A stretch of DNA of 64,000 nucleotides from G963665495 sp963667575 (GTDB lineage Bacteria > Desulfobacterota > Desulfovibrionia > Desulfovibrionales > Desulfovibrionaceae), in contig CAXXHY010000010.1 of the NCBI GenBank assembly GCA_963667575.2, positions 124,001-188,000 of the forward strand, in the 5' to 3' direction. Of the stretch, positions 34,772-43,287 are shown piece after piece (within the stretch, counting starts at the first letter, position 1; each line of letters opens with the position of its first letter). Below the pieces are notes generated by a model. That model was not told the origin of the DNA. It worked only from the letters and a program-made list of their open reading frames with translations, and made no database searches. Made by a program: the position numbers and the translations under genes.

Positions 34772-35842
34772 TCAGGATTTGACGATGATCTTGATGTTTT
34801 CATCCTTGTTGTTGATCAATTCCAGAAAACCTTTTTCTACGATATCTTCCAAAGGTATTTTTCCCGTGATCATTGGGTCGGCCTTGATCTGTCCGCTGGC
34901 CAGAAGAGCGGAAACGCCTTTGAAATCCTCGAGCGTGTAGGCAAGGGTACCTATGACGCGCTTGTCCGTCCCGCTCAGGCTGAAGAAGTTGAAGGAACTG
35001 GGCTCCTCGAAAATGCCGACAATGACAGCGCGTCCTGCATTGCGGATGAGATCAATGGCCAGCGGGCCCGTAAATTTGTTGCCCACGCATTCGAAGCAGA
35101 CGTCTGCGCCGGATCCATTGGTCATGGCCTTGATCTCCGCCACCGGATCGCATTCCTTGGGATTGAGGACGACATCCGCACCGCATTCTTTGGCTTTTTC
35201 GGTACGGGCCTTGGACATTTCCAGGACGATGACTTTTCCCGCACCTGCGGCTTTGGCGGCCATCAAGGTTCCCAGTCCGATGGTTCCCGCGCCAATGATG
35301 ACAACCGTCTCACCCAGAATGGTTCCTGCTTCACGAACCGCCTTGAACCCTGTTGCCAGAGGTTCGATCAAGGCTCCTGCTTCGGGGGTAACCCCCTGGG
35401 GCAGCGGATAGCAGAGTTCGGCGGGAACATTTACGTACTTGGCAAAAGCGCCGTCATTCATCAATCCCGTAAACGCCAGTTTTTCACATACGTTGTAACG
35501 CCCTGTGCGGCAGGTGATGCATTCGCCGCAATGCTGGCAGGCGTCGGGGGCGACAAGATCGCCGACCCGTACGTTGGTTACGCCTTCGCCGACTTCCGTG
35601 ACTGTTCCTGTAAACTCATGGCCTAAAATTACGCTGCCCTGCTTGCCCGTAAGGGGGTGAGGGGAGTCTGCCGGGATGAAAATCGGGCCTGCGATGTATT
35701 CATGCAGGTCCGAACCGCAAATGCCACACCAGTCAACCTTGATCTTGACCCATCCAGCCGGTGGAAAGGGGGGAACAGGAACGGTCTCGACACGAACATC
35801 CTCTTTTCCATGCCAAACAGCGGCTCGCATAGTTTCGCTCAT
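34772..35842 (-). CDS. Zinc-dependent (R,R)-2,3-butanediol dehydrogenase
   Basis: A 356-residue medium-chain alcohol dehydrogenase. The catalytic-zinc ligands are visible in CGICGSD and GHEFTGTV, and the structural zinc set in the DACQHCGECITCRTGRYNVC region. The Rossmann motif is GAGTIGLGTLMAAKAAGAG. The LHEYIAGPIFIP segment and overall length match the butanediol/sorbitol dehydrogenase branch (BdhA). It should oxidise 2,3-butanediol to acetoin or the reverse. A sigma-54 promoter lies about 75 bases upstream, and a strong terminator follows, so it is monocistronic. Confidence 0.87.
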   Translation of the reverse strand: MSETMRAAVWHGKEDVRVETVPVPPFPPAGWVKIKVDWCGICGSDLHEYIAGPIFIPADSPHPLTGKQGSVILGHEFTGTVTEVGEGVTNVRVGDLVAPDACQHCGECITCRTGRYNVCEKLAFTGLMNDGAFAKYVNVPAELCYPLPQGVTPEAGALIEPLATGFKAVREAGTILGETVVIIGAGTIGLGTLMAAKAAGAGKVIVLEMSKARTEKAKECGADVVLNPKECDPVAEIKAMTNGSGADVCFECVGNKFTGPLAIDLIRNAGRAVIVGIFEEPSSFNFFSLSGTDKRVIGTLAYTLEDFKGVSALLASGQIKADPMITGKIPLEDIVEKGFLELINNKDENIKIIVKS

Positions 35843-35917
35843 ACGGGTACTCTCTTTGGTTTAAGGTTGTGAATCTGTCGAATTGCGTACCAACGAGATG
35901 TGAACGAACTGCTATTT

Positions 35918-35933
35918 TGCACCCTGCGTGCCA
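35918..35933 (-). promoter_or_regulatory. Sigma-54 (-24/-12) promoter of the butanediol dehydrogenase gene
   Basis: On the minus strand the site reads TGGCACGCAGGGTGCA. The -24 half is a perfect consensus and GG/GC spacing is exactly 10. It lies 75-91 bases upstream of the start codon at 35842. Confidence 0.85.
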
Positions 35934-36564
35934 AGGTACGTTGAATTTACAGGCATGAATCTGCTTTTTGCTGTGTTTTCAGAATGATGTTCTTGATGAA
36001 AAAAAGACATTGCGTGTCAAAATTTCTAAAAACATGGTGGGAGCTCCATTACCCTAGTAATTGGAAGGGGAGTTTTGCGAGGTGTTCTGTATTGGAACAA
36101 CTAAAAACGTATTGTTCATTTTTAGAGCAGAATTTCCATTGTTTTTTCAGAAGTAATTGTATTTTTCCTCAGGCCAGACTTTTAATTTTACTATTCAGCA
36201 ATGTTTAAGAAAGCAACAATAGTCTAGTTTTATTAATGATTAATGACTTGTAAGGAATGATACAGAGTTTTTTTGAAATTGAATCATAATATTTTGGTAG
36301 AGAATATATTTTACTGATATCAATAGAATTTATTATTTTTAAAAGAAATAAGCCAAAATTTCGCTTTTTTGATTTGATATTGGAGTTTCTATCTGTCTCG
36401 TTGTGGCATCTCATTTGCTTCTATTTGTTGTTTTAACGGCAAAGCTATTGTTCTTGCGTATTTGTCAGAGAATTTTTGCATTGTTGTCCGCAGTGGAAAC
36501 TTAAAGAGTAATTCAGCAGTTTTGTTGAATACGGTTTCCGGCACCTCAACCAGGAGAAAAGATT
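35934..36564. other. Long AT-rich intergenic region
   Basis: About 630 bases with no gene that I can support. The part from 36100 to 36500 is very AT-rich compared with the neighbours. A 74-codon frame (35984-36208) has no ribosome-binding site and an implausible composition. The region presumably holds activator sites for the sigma-54 promoter on its left and the promoter of the VOC gene on its right. Confidence 0.45.
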
Positions 36565-37566
36565 ATGAAACCATTATTTAACCAGACAACACAAGTTGGT
36601 GTAATAGTGAATGATCTGGACAAAACGCTGGAGACATACGTGCAGAAATACGGCATCGGGCCATGGACTGTGTATACCTTTGATAAAAATACGGTAAAAG
36701 ATATGTATATCGGGCATGACCACGCCGAATATTCCATGAAACTGGCCCTTTGCATGGTAGGAAACACCATGTGGGAATTGATTCAGCCACTCAGCGACAA
36801 CACCGACTACGTACGATTTCTCAAGGAACATGGGGAAGGCATTCACCATATTGCCATCGGAGTTGAAAATCTGGACGCGTACTACTCCTTTTGCAAGGAC
36901 AAAGGCTTATACCCCATTCAGGGAGGAACCTGGAAATGCGTAGGGGGCAATTTTGTTTACGATTACCGGGATACGCGTGAGGATCTCAAGATCATCATGG
37001 AGCTGCACGGGCCTGATGCGGGCATAGAGTTGCCGCCTCCGGATTATGCCTACCCGGACGGTCCCATGCCCCGTGAAGCCGTGTTTACCGATGTCTTGCA
37101 GATCGGGATTATCTGCAAGGATCTGGAAAGCACAATCAAGACCTATACCGACAAATACGGAGTCGGTCCGTGGAATCGCTATCGTTTTGACAAGGACACG
37201 GTCAGTGATCTGAAGCGACACGGCAAACCGGAAACCTACGCCATGGACCTGGCTCTGGCCCAGGTGGGCAATGTGCAATGGGAATTGATTCAACCCCTGG
37301 ACGACAAAAGCGACTATGCGATCTTTTTGAAAGAGCATGGAGAAGGCGTACATCATGTCGCTCTGGATACGGCAGGATACGAAAGCGCGGTGCAGTTTTG
37401 CGAACGTAATGGTCTGGAGCAGATTCAATACGGTTATTGGAATAAAAACTTTCACTATGATTACAGAGATACGCGGGACGATCTGAAATGCATTGCCGAG
37501 TTGTACGGCCCGGATCCAAGCTTTGTCTGGCCCGAGCCCCTGGCCGTATACAACGTCCCGGAATAA
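36565..37566 (+). CDS. VOC-family protein with two tandem glyoxalase-type units
   Basis: A 333-residue protein made of two similar halves (about 1-150 and 170-325). Each half has the order TTQVGVIVNDLDKTLETY or DVLQIGIICKDLESTIKTY, KYG(I/V)GPW, WELIQPL and HGEG(I/V)HH(I/V)A, then YDYRDTR.DLK. The His and Glu in HH and WELIQP are the likely metal ligands, as in methylmalonyl-CoA epimerase-like VOC proteins. The reaction is unknown. AGGAGAA precedes the start. It stands alone between AT-rich DNA and a perfect terminator. Confidence 0.82.
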   Translation: MKPLFNQTTQVGVIVNDLDKTLETYVQKYGIGPWTVYTFDKNTVKDMYIGHDHAEYSMKLALCMVGNTMWELIQPLSDNTDYVRFLKEHGEGIHHIAIGVENLDAYYSFCKDKGLYPIQGGTWKCVGGNFVYDYRDTREDLKIIMELHGPDAGIELPPPDYAYPDGPMPREAVFTDVLQIGIICKDLESTIKTYTDKYGVGPWNRYRFDKDTVSDLKRHGKPETYAMDLALAQVGNVQWELIQPLDDKSDYAIFLKEHGEGVHHVALDTAGYESAVQFCERNGLEQIQYGYWNKNFHYDYRDTRDDLKCIAELYGPDPSFVWPEPLAVYNVPE

Positions 37567-37588
37567 CGATTCCCAATCATCCGCCGAA

Positions 37589-37620
37589 AGGAACTTTCCC
37601 GGATTTCCGGGAAAGTTCCT
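37589..37620 (+). terminator. Strong hairpin after the VOC gene
   Basis: AGGAACTTTCCCGG (37589-37602) pairs with CCGGGAAAGTTCCT (37607-37620) around a 4-base loop. No T-run follows, but the 14-base stem is perfect. Confidence 0.75.
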
Positions 37621-37831
37621 GAAAAGCAAGCGTGATTCATTTTCTTTATTATCTGGCTAATGCATTAATACGTAAGAAGTTGAGCGCTATCCCGTATCCG
37701 ACCGGATTTATGAACCCCACATCTTCACGATAGTCTGATTTCTTGTCACTTATCTCACCAGAACACTTGTGGTTCGGACTGCAACTCGCGTATACTCAAT
37801 GCCACGGTCGGGTTGCAGAAGGGAGGGTATT

Positions 37832-38805
37832 ATGAGCGTTTCGGCCAGGGACATCATTCTCGAGTACAAGCCGGATTTTCCACGAAAGCATTGCGGACAC
37901 CTGTACGAGGATACCAGTGATTTCATGCGTATCGAGTACGGGGATGTGATTTTGCTGGATGGACAGCATTATCTGATGTTGCGAAACGAGGGCGAGCGCA
38001 AATTCGGGCTGGAGGATCCAAAGTTCTGGGTCAAGCGGTGCAAGGCCCTGGAGAAGGACGAATCGGTTATTTTGAAGCTGGTATTCCATGAGGACTTTAC
38101 CGAAAAAATTGGCGGAATACCGGTACGCAGTTATCGCAGCGAACAGAAGGAAGCCCGGATTCTTGATCTGGTCAATGGCGATGCGCGCTTTATGCAAGGC
38201 TTTTCCCGTACGGATGTGGCGGGTAACCTGGTTCGGGTTTTGGATTTGATACGCGGCAAGCGTCTGGATTTGATGATTGATGATATCGAATTGAACCATG
38301 AAGCGTATTTTTACGAACGCATGCCTGAAATTCTGCAAAAATTCATCGGCTGTTGCGAAGCGATTGGCCATCTGCACAGGAATAATGAAAAACATGGAGA
38401 TATCCGCAGCGACCATATCTGGGTGGAGAGCGGCAGCAAGGCGTTCCGGTGGATAGATTTCGACTATACCTATGACTTCAAGACAAATCCTTGGGGGCTG
38501 GATCTTTTTGGGCTGGAAACATTCTTCTTTTTATTGTGGGAAAAGGACTGCATACGGCCCATGATCTGAGTCTGGGAGCGTTTTCCGACAAAGCCGCCGG
38601 GCTCAATCAGGATGATTTTGGTCTTATCTTTCGCAGTCGAATTTTGAATTTGCGCAAATTGTTTCCCTACGTACCCGAGGAGCTGAACAACGTGCTTTTG
38701 CATTTTTCTCAAGGAACATCGGTTTTTTATGATTCCGTAGAAGAGCTTGTAGCTGATCTGCAACCCTGTGTTGCGACTCTGAACAGGACCAACAATTCCT
38801 ATTGA
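37832..38805 (+). pseudogene. Atypical kinase-like protein A, frameshifted
   Basis: Repaired length 324 residues, nearly identical to its paralogue at 39340 (323). A kinase-type fold is suggested by ILKLVF (beta-3 lysine), KEARIL (alpha-C glutamate), KHGDIRSDHIW (catalytic loop) and RWIDFDY (metal-binding Asp). The start at 37832 has GGGAGG upstream. The frame breaks at 38515-38516, where GG replaces the GGG needed to read LDLFGLGNILLFIVGKG; the correct frame then continues to the conserved ending YPYVPEELN and LLHFSQG. I do not know a named family. It is followed 12 bases later by a universal stress protein gene. Confidence 0.78.
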
Positions 38806-38817
38806 AGAGAGGGTGGT

Positions 38818-39315
38818 ATGAACAATGCCAAGGTTTTGATTGCCGTGGACGCCACAGAAGCTTCCTTGCGAGCTGTAATATATACGGGAGACCTGCTGGG
38901 AAAATTTCGTCCGGATTGTGAAGTCTGCCTGTTGTACGTGGAAAATTTGCCCGAAGCGGACATGTTTGCCAGCGAGGAGGAGTGGAAGGACAAATGTCAT
39001 GATCTGCGCGAGAAAATGCAGGAGTTTCTGACCCGGGCAGGGCAGGCGCTGATGGATCGTGGCATTGATCAGTCCGCGATAACCAACAAGTACGTGGTCA
39101 ATTGCCATTCTCCTTTTCATGAAGATGCTGTTTCCTATTGCAGCAGAGGGGTGAATATTGCGGAGGATATCCTCAGCGTCCAGCGCGAGGGTGGATTCGG
39201 CACCATCGCCATGGGGCGGCGGCATATCTCAAAGGCTGAAGAATTTCTGTTTGGCAGTGTTTCCAATAAAATTATCCACGAAGCCCGTGATTGTGCTGTT
39301 TGGGTTGTCGAATAG
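38818..39315 (+). CDS. Universal stress protein (UspA family)
   Basis: A 165-residue UspA-fold protein. It starts KVLIAVDATEASLRAV (the first nucleotide-binding strand) and ends with MGRRHISKAEEFLFGSVSNK, close to the ATP-binding G-x2-G-x9-G(S/T) pattern, so it may bind ATP. An insertion of about 30 residues follows strand 2. GAGAGGG precedes the ATG. The gene is sandwiched between two paralogous kinase-like genes with gaps of 12 and 24 bases, a strong sign of a shared operon and function. Confidence 0.88.
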   Translation: MNNAKVLIAVDATEASLRAVIYTGDLLGKFRPDCEVCLLYVENLPEADMFASEEEWKDKCHDLREKMQEFLTRAGQALMDRGIDQSAITNKYVVNCHSPFHEDAVSYCSRGVNIAEDILSVQREGGFGTIAMGRRHISKAEEFLFGSVSNKIIHEARDCAVWVVE

Positions 39316-39339
39316 AGCTGCTGCTTATTGAGGTGCAAA

Positions 39340-40311
39340 ATGACAGCCGATGTGAAGCGTTTGACCGAGCAATACGCTCCCCAGGTACGTTTGCGGCGTT
39401 ATGGCCGTATTGTGGATGATGTCACGGAGTTTATGCACATTGACCACGGCGACATCATTTTGCTGGAGGGAGAGCACTTTCTGGTTTTCAATGACGCGAG
39501 GGAGCGAGGCTTCGGTTATACGGACGCCAAGCACTGGGTAAAACGTTGCCGTGTCCTGGAAAACGGTGAACAGAAAATTTTGAAACTGTGCTTCTACGAG
39601 TCATTCACCATCAGCAAGGGCTCTTTGGACATAACCTGCTACCGCAGTCCGCAAAAGGAATCGCGGATTTTGGAGCTTGTTCGCGGAGACTTGCGCTTCA
39701 TGCAGGGGCGGACCTTGAAGGATACAAAGGAAAACCCCGTACGTATTGTGGATATCGTGCACGGGGGGCGTCTGGACATGCGGGTCGTGGCTCTGGAAAT
39801 GGATCACGAACAATATTTTTACAAGGCATTTCCAGGGATTCTGGCTAAATTTCTGGACGCCTGCCGCGCATTGTCGGATTTGCATGCCAAGGGCGAGCGC
39901 CATGGAGATGTCTGGCGGGACCATCTGCGATTCAATCCCGATACGGACGCTTTGTGCTGGATTGATTTTGATTATGCCTATGAACTGAGCGTCAATCCCT
40001 TTGGGCTGGATTTGTTCGGCCTGGGGGAAATTCTCATTTTTCTTACTGGCAAGGGCACTCATGGAACCGCTCAGTTTTCCGCGCTCCCTGAAAGCCGCGA
40101 TATTTTCACCCGTTTGCGACAGGATGATTTTTCACTGCTGCACAAAAATATGCTGGTCAATCTGAAAAAAATCTATCCGTATATCCCGGAGGAATTAAAC
40201 CGGGTACTTCTGCATTTTTCCCAAGGGGCGGAAGTGGGATATGAAACCGTGGACGAACTGCTGACCGAGCTTGAACCCTGCCTGCCATTACTCCAGGGGG
40301 CCTCGGTTTAA
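39340..40311 (+). CDS. Atypical kinase-like protein B
   Basis: A 323-residue paralogue of the frameshifted gene at 37832. Candidate catalytic residues are Lys82 (ILKLCF), Glu107 (KESRIL), His188-Gly-Asp190 with Asp194-His195 (HGDVWRDH), and Asp209/Asp211 (WIDFDY). This pattern resembles lipopolysaccharide/aminoglycoside-kinase-like catalytic loops rather than Hanks kinases, since the HRD and DFG motifs read HGD and DFD. No membrane helix. The N-terminal 60 residues (HIDHGDIILLEGEHFLV) may be a small sensor or nucleotide-interaction region. Third gene of the kinase-Usp-kinase operon; a terminator overlaps its stop. Confidence 0.78.
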   Translation: MTADVKRLTEQYAPQVRLRRYGRIVDDVTEFMHIDHGDIILLEGEHFLVFNDARERGFGYTDAKHWVKRCRVLENGEQKILKLCFYESFTISKGSLDITCYRSPQKESRILELVRGDLRFMQGRTLKDTKENPVRIVDIVHGGRLDMRVVALEMDHEQYFYKAFPGILAKFLDACRALSDLHAKGERHGDVWRDHLRFNPDTDALCWIDFDYAYELSVNPFGLDLFGLGEILIFLTGKGTHGTAQFSALPESRDIFTRLRQDDFSLLHKNMLVNLKKIYPYIPEELNRVLLHFSQGAEVGYETVDELLTELEPCLPLLQGASV

Positions 40312-40322
40312 CCACCCCCTGG
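40293..40322 (+). terminator. Terminator at the end of the kinase-Usp-kinase operon
   Basis: CCAGGGGG (40293-40300) pairs with CCCCCTGG (40315-40322), followed by AAAAA. The stop codon of the kinase-like gene lies inside the loop side. Confidence 0.6.
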
Positions 40323-40393
40323 AAAAATACGCGCCGTTTTCGATGGGTAGCGACTGCCCGAATGTTCAATAACGTTCGAAATCACTGTCCTGT

Positions 40394-42412
40394 TCACCTG
40401 GAGCCAGATTCAGATGTACTGCTGTTTCCTTCGGGGATACTCCTTGTCCGGACTTGGGGCTTTTGTTCGAAGTCCTTTTTGGGGAGCCCTGCAATTTTCG
40501 GGTATTCTTCCCTTGATAATAGTTTTTTCCGGGAAGAAAGTTTGAAGAAGGAGATGGATCGCTGCAATTCCGCTGCCTGGCTGGCGAGTTCTTCCGCGGT
40601 GGAGGCTGTTTCTTCAGAGGCGGAAGCATTTTGCTGGACAACAGAGTCCAGGTGCTGAATTGCCGTATTGATCTGGTTTGCTCCTTGGCTTTGTTCGGAG
40701 CTGGCTGCCGTGATTTCCTGGACAAGTTCCGCCGTACGTCGAATATCCGGCACGAGATGCTGCAGGATGTCGCCGGCTTTTTCTGCTACGGCCACACTGT
40801 TCAAGGAAAGCTGGGCGATCTGATTGGCCGCAATACCGCTTCTTTCCGCCAGCTTCCGGACTTCCGCCGCAACAACAGCAAAGCCTTTTCCATGCTCCCC
40901 GGCTCTGGCGGCTTCTATTGCCGCGTTCAATGCCAGTAAATTCGTCTGGCGAGCAATTTCTTCGACAATGGATATTTTTTCGGCGATTTCCTTCATGGCG
41001 GTAACCGTGTCTTTTACCGCTTGTCCGCCAATCTGGGCGTCTTCTGAAGCCTTGGTTGCGATATTTTCAGTTTCCCGGGCATTGTTGGCGTTTTGATTGA
41101 TGCTTGAAAGCATTTCCTGCATGGAAGAGGATATTTCCTCCACCGAAGCGGCCTGACGGGAGGCTCCGTCCGACAAGGTTTCGGCGGAAGCTGACAATTC
41201 TTCACTCCCGCTGGCGACGTGTTCGCCGGCCTGTTGTACCTCTCCCATCACTTCCCCCAATTTTACATTCATGCTTTTGAGCGAAGAGATCAGCTGGCCG
41301 ACTTCATCCTCCTGGTTGATGTCGACGGATGTGGTCAAATCACCGTGAGAGATGGAATGGGCGAAAAGCAGACCCGAGCGCATGGGGCCGATAATCCCTC
41401 TTGCAATGATGAATGCGATAAAAATTCCAAGCGGCAGAGTGACGAGAGCTATGATGACAACTCCGGAGCGCGTTTCAGAGGCAGCCGTCAGCATTTCCTG
41501 GTCTGTCATGATGGATTGGGACACCTTGTCTTTTGCCTCATCAAGGATTTTCTGTATGGAATGAAGCGCTGGCTGCGTCTCCTGGGCGAAAATTTTGAGG
41601 GTGGCTTCAAACCGTTTCACTCGGGCGTTGTTCCAGGCAATCAAAGTATCAATTCCGGAAAGAGTTTCTTCCAGATATTTTTGGGTGTTGTCATTGAAAA
41701 ACGCCTGCGCTTGTTCCCGCTGGTTGTTTTCGAGGAGCTGGTTGATGTGTTTGGCGCTTTCATGAAGTTTTTGATGCGGCTCGAGTATCTGGGTTATCTG
41801 GGTGCGAAATTCGGGATCATCAGCCATCATCTGTCGTACTTCCTGAGAGTAGAGCCACTTGCCCAGGTTGCACTTATGATAGTCCAGAGAAACTGAAACA
41901 GATCTTGCTTCAGGATTCAAGAATGTTTCGAGTATGGTGTTTTTCCAGAGCAGGTGATCGGCTTTTCGTGCCTCAAGTTCCGATGAGAGTTTTGCATTGA
42001 CGTGTACGTAAGTTTTTTTGATTTTCAGAGCGCTTTCATGAAGCCTGGTATGGGGCTCCTCGATGGTATCGAGCAAAGAAGAAAGCTCAGGAACGAGTTT
42101 CTCGGCCTGTTGTCGGCCCTTTCCATAATACCAGGTGCCAAAGCCGCATTTGTGCGGATCTATTTCCACATCCAGGGTGTTGACAGTATCATCCGTGAGC
42201 AAAGTGTTTACTTTTTGAGCCCAGTTCAAATGGTCTACGATTCGTTGGATGAATTCAGCTTTGAGTTTGTTCCCGTCAATCACCTCTTCCGCATTGTGGA
42301 CTATGCCACCAATGCCTGATACTGCCCATACACTAATTCCCCCCAATAAGAGTAAAATAATTCCAAAGCCAATGGTGAATTTTCCTTTGAGAGAAATATT
42401 TTTCCAACGCAT
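40394..42412 (-). CDS. Methyl-accepting chemotaxis protein with two periplasmic CZB-type units
   Basis: A 672-residue chemoreceptor. TM1 is about 13-31 and TM2 about 317-338, so residues 32-316 are periplasmic. Two consecutive units each show the chemoreceptor zinc-binding pattern: His61, His87/Cys89 (HKCGFGTW), His121/His125 (HTRLH), and His153, His179/Cys181 (HKCNLGKW), His213/His217 (HQKLH). HAMP (about 339-395) and a full MCP signalling domain with EEIARQTNLLALNAAIEAAR follow. The C-terminus has no CheR-binding pentapeptide. CZB domains bind zinc and respond to oxidants or metals. Confidence 0.92.
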   Translation of the reverse strand: MRWKNISLKGKFTIGFGIILLLLGGISVWAVSGIGGIVHNAEEVIDGNKLKAEFIQRIVDHLNWAQKVNTLLTDDTVNTLDVEIDPHKCGFGTWYYGKGRQQAEKLVPELSSLLDTIEEPHTRLHESALKIKKTYVHVNAKLSSELEARKADHLLWKNTILETFLNPEARSVSVSLDYHKCNLGKWLYSQEVRQMMADDPEFRTQITQILEPHQKLHESAKHINQLLENNQREQAQAFFNDNTQKYLEETLSGIDTLIAWNNARVKRFEATLKIFAQETQPALHSIQKILDEAKDKVSQSIMTDQEMLTAASETRSGVVIIALVTLPLGIFIAFIIARGIIGPMRSGLLFAHSISHGDLTTSVDINQEDEVGQLISSLKSMNVKLGEVMGEVQQAGEHVASGSEELSASAETLSDGASRQAASVEEISSSMQEMLSSINQNANNARETENIATKASEDAQIGGQAVKDTVTAMKEIAEKISIVEEIARQTNLLALNAAIEAARAGEHGKGFAVVAAEVRKLAERSGIAANQIAQLSLNSVAVAEKAGDILQHLVPDIRRTAELVQEITAASSEQSQGANQINTAIQHLDSVVQQNASASEETASTAEELASQAAELQRSISFFKLSSRKKLLSREEYPKIAGLPKKDFEQKPQVRTRSIPEGNSSTSESGSR

Positions 42413-42650
42413 AGGGCCCCCCCAGGATAAAAAAGTTACGAATGCCTATTGTATAAAAGAATTTTGATACAATAACCAAAAATACATTTCAAATTCATAA
42501 ATCAAACGACTGTTTGTTATGAATGGCTTTATTAAAAAAGCTATATCACAGTTATATAGTATTATTTTATAATGAGCAGATTTTTCTGTCAAAGAAATGC
42601 GAAACTTTTTTGGGCAATAATGGATTCAGTGGGGCTGGAGATTGGAAGGG

Positions 42651-42679
42651 CAAAAAAAAACCGGCCTGAGCCGGTTTTT
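42651..42679 (-). terminator. Terminator of the tRNA operon
   Basis: CCGGC-CTGA-GCCGG flanked by A9 on the left and TTTTT on the right, so it can end transcripts from both sides; on the minus strand it follows the last tRNA-Gly. A second similar hairpin (ccggcaaagccgg, 42771-42783) lies between the two last tRNA genes. Confidence 0.85.
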
Positions 42680-42688
42680 AAATTTATA

Positions 42689-42763
<75 letters not shown>

Positions 42764-42797
42764 AAAAAAACCGGCAAAGCCGGTTGATGTTTTTTTA

Positions 42798-42872
<75 letters not shown>

Positions 42873-42892
42873 TCGAAAAAGCGATGATATTT

Positions 42893-42967
<75 letters not shown>

Positions 42968-42973
42968 TTCAGC

Positions 42974-43047
<74 letters not shown>

Positions 43048-43048
<1 letters not shown>

Positions 43049-43154
43049 TCAACAAGAAAAAGATTTCTACGCTCAACCCCTTGGAGTGTCAAGCAAGTTG
43101 TCGAGAAAAAATGAAATAAATTTTTAGTCTTTTCCGAAAAAGTAATAATATTAA
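43048..43154. repeat. Direct repeat of the tRNA promoter region, copy 1
   Basis: Starts with CTCAACAAGAAAAAGATTTC and ends with AGTAATAATATTAA. It matches 43173-43278 with a handful of substitutions and one single-base deletion. The unit carries one complete promoter for the minus-strand tRNA operon. Period about 125 bases. Confidence 0.95.
43064..43092 (-). promoter_or_regulatory. Sigma-70 promoter P1 of the tRNA operon
   Basis: On the minus strand TTGACA (43087-43092), a 17-base spacer, TAGAAA (43064-43069). A consensus -35 with optimal spacing, typical of stable-RNA promoters. Confidence 0.88.
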
Positions 43155-43172
43155 TCGGTTGACTCATTTCCT

Positions 43173-43278
43173 CTCAACGAGAAAAAGATTTCTACCCTCA
43201 ACCTCTTGGAGTGTCAAGCACGTTGTCGGGAAAAAATGAAATAAATTTTAGTCTTTTCTGAAAAAGTAATAATATTAA
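43173..43278. repeat. Direct repeat of the tRNA promoter region, copy 2
   Basis: Second copy of the 106-107 base unit, starting CTCAACGAGAAAAAGATTTC and ending AGTAATAATATTAA. The promoter boxes and the 17-base spacer are kept while the flanks have drifted slightly, which suggests selection on the promoter. It ends 10 bases before the stop of the downstream-lying kinase gene. Confidence 0.95.
43189..43217 (-). promoter_or_regulatory. Sigma-70 promoter P2 of the tRNA operon
   Basis: TTGACA (43212-43217), a 17-base spacer and TAGAAA (43189-43194) on the minus strand, identical in boxes to P1 and 125 bases upstream of it. Confidence 0.85.
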
Positions 43279-43287
43279 GTGATTACA

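Noticed and set aside
35984..36208. A 74-codon frame in the AT-rich region before the VOC gene
   Set aside because: No ribosome-binding site, odd composition rich in Cys, Trp and Phe, no neighbour on its strand within operon distance.
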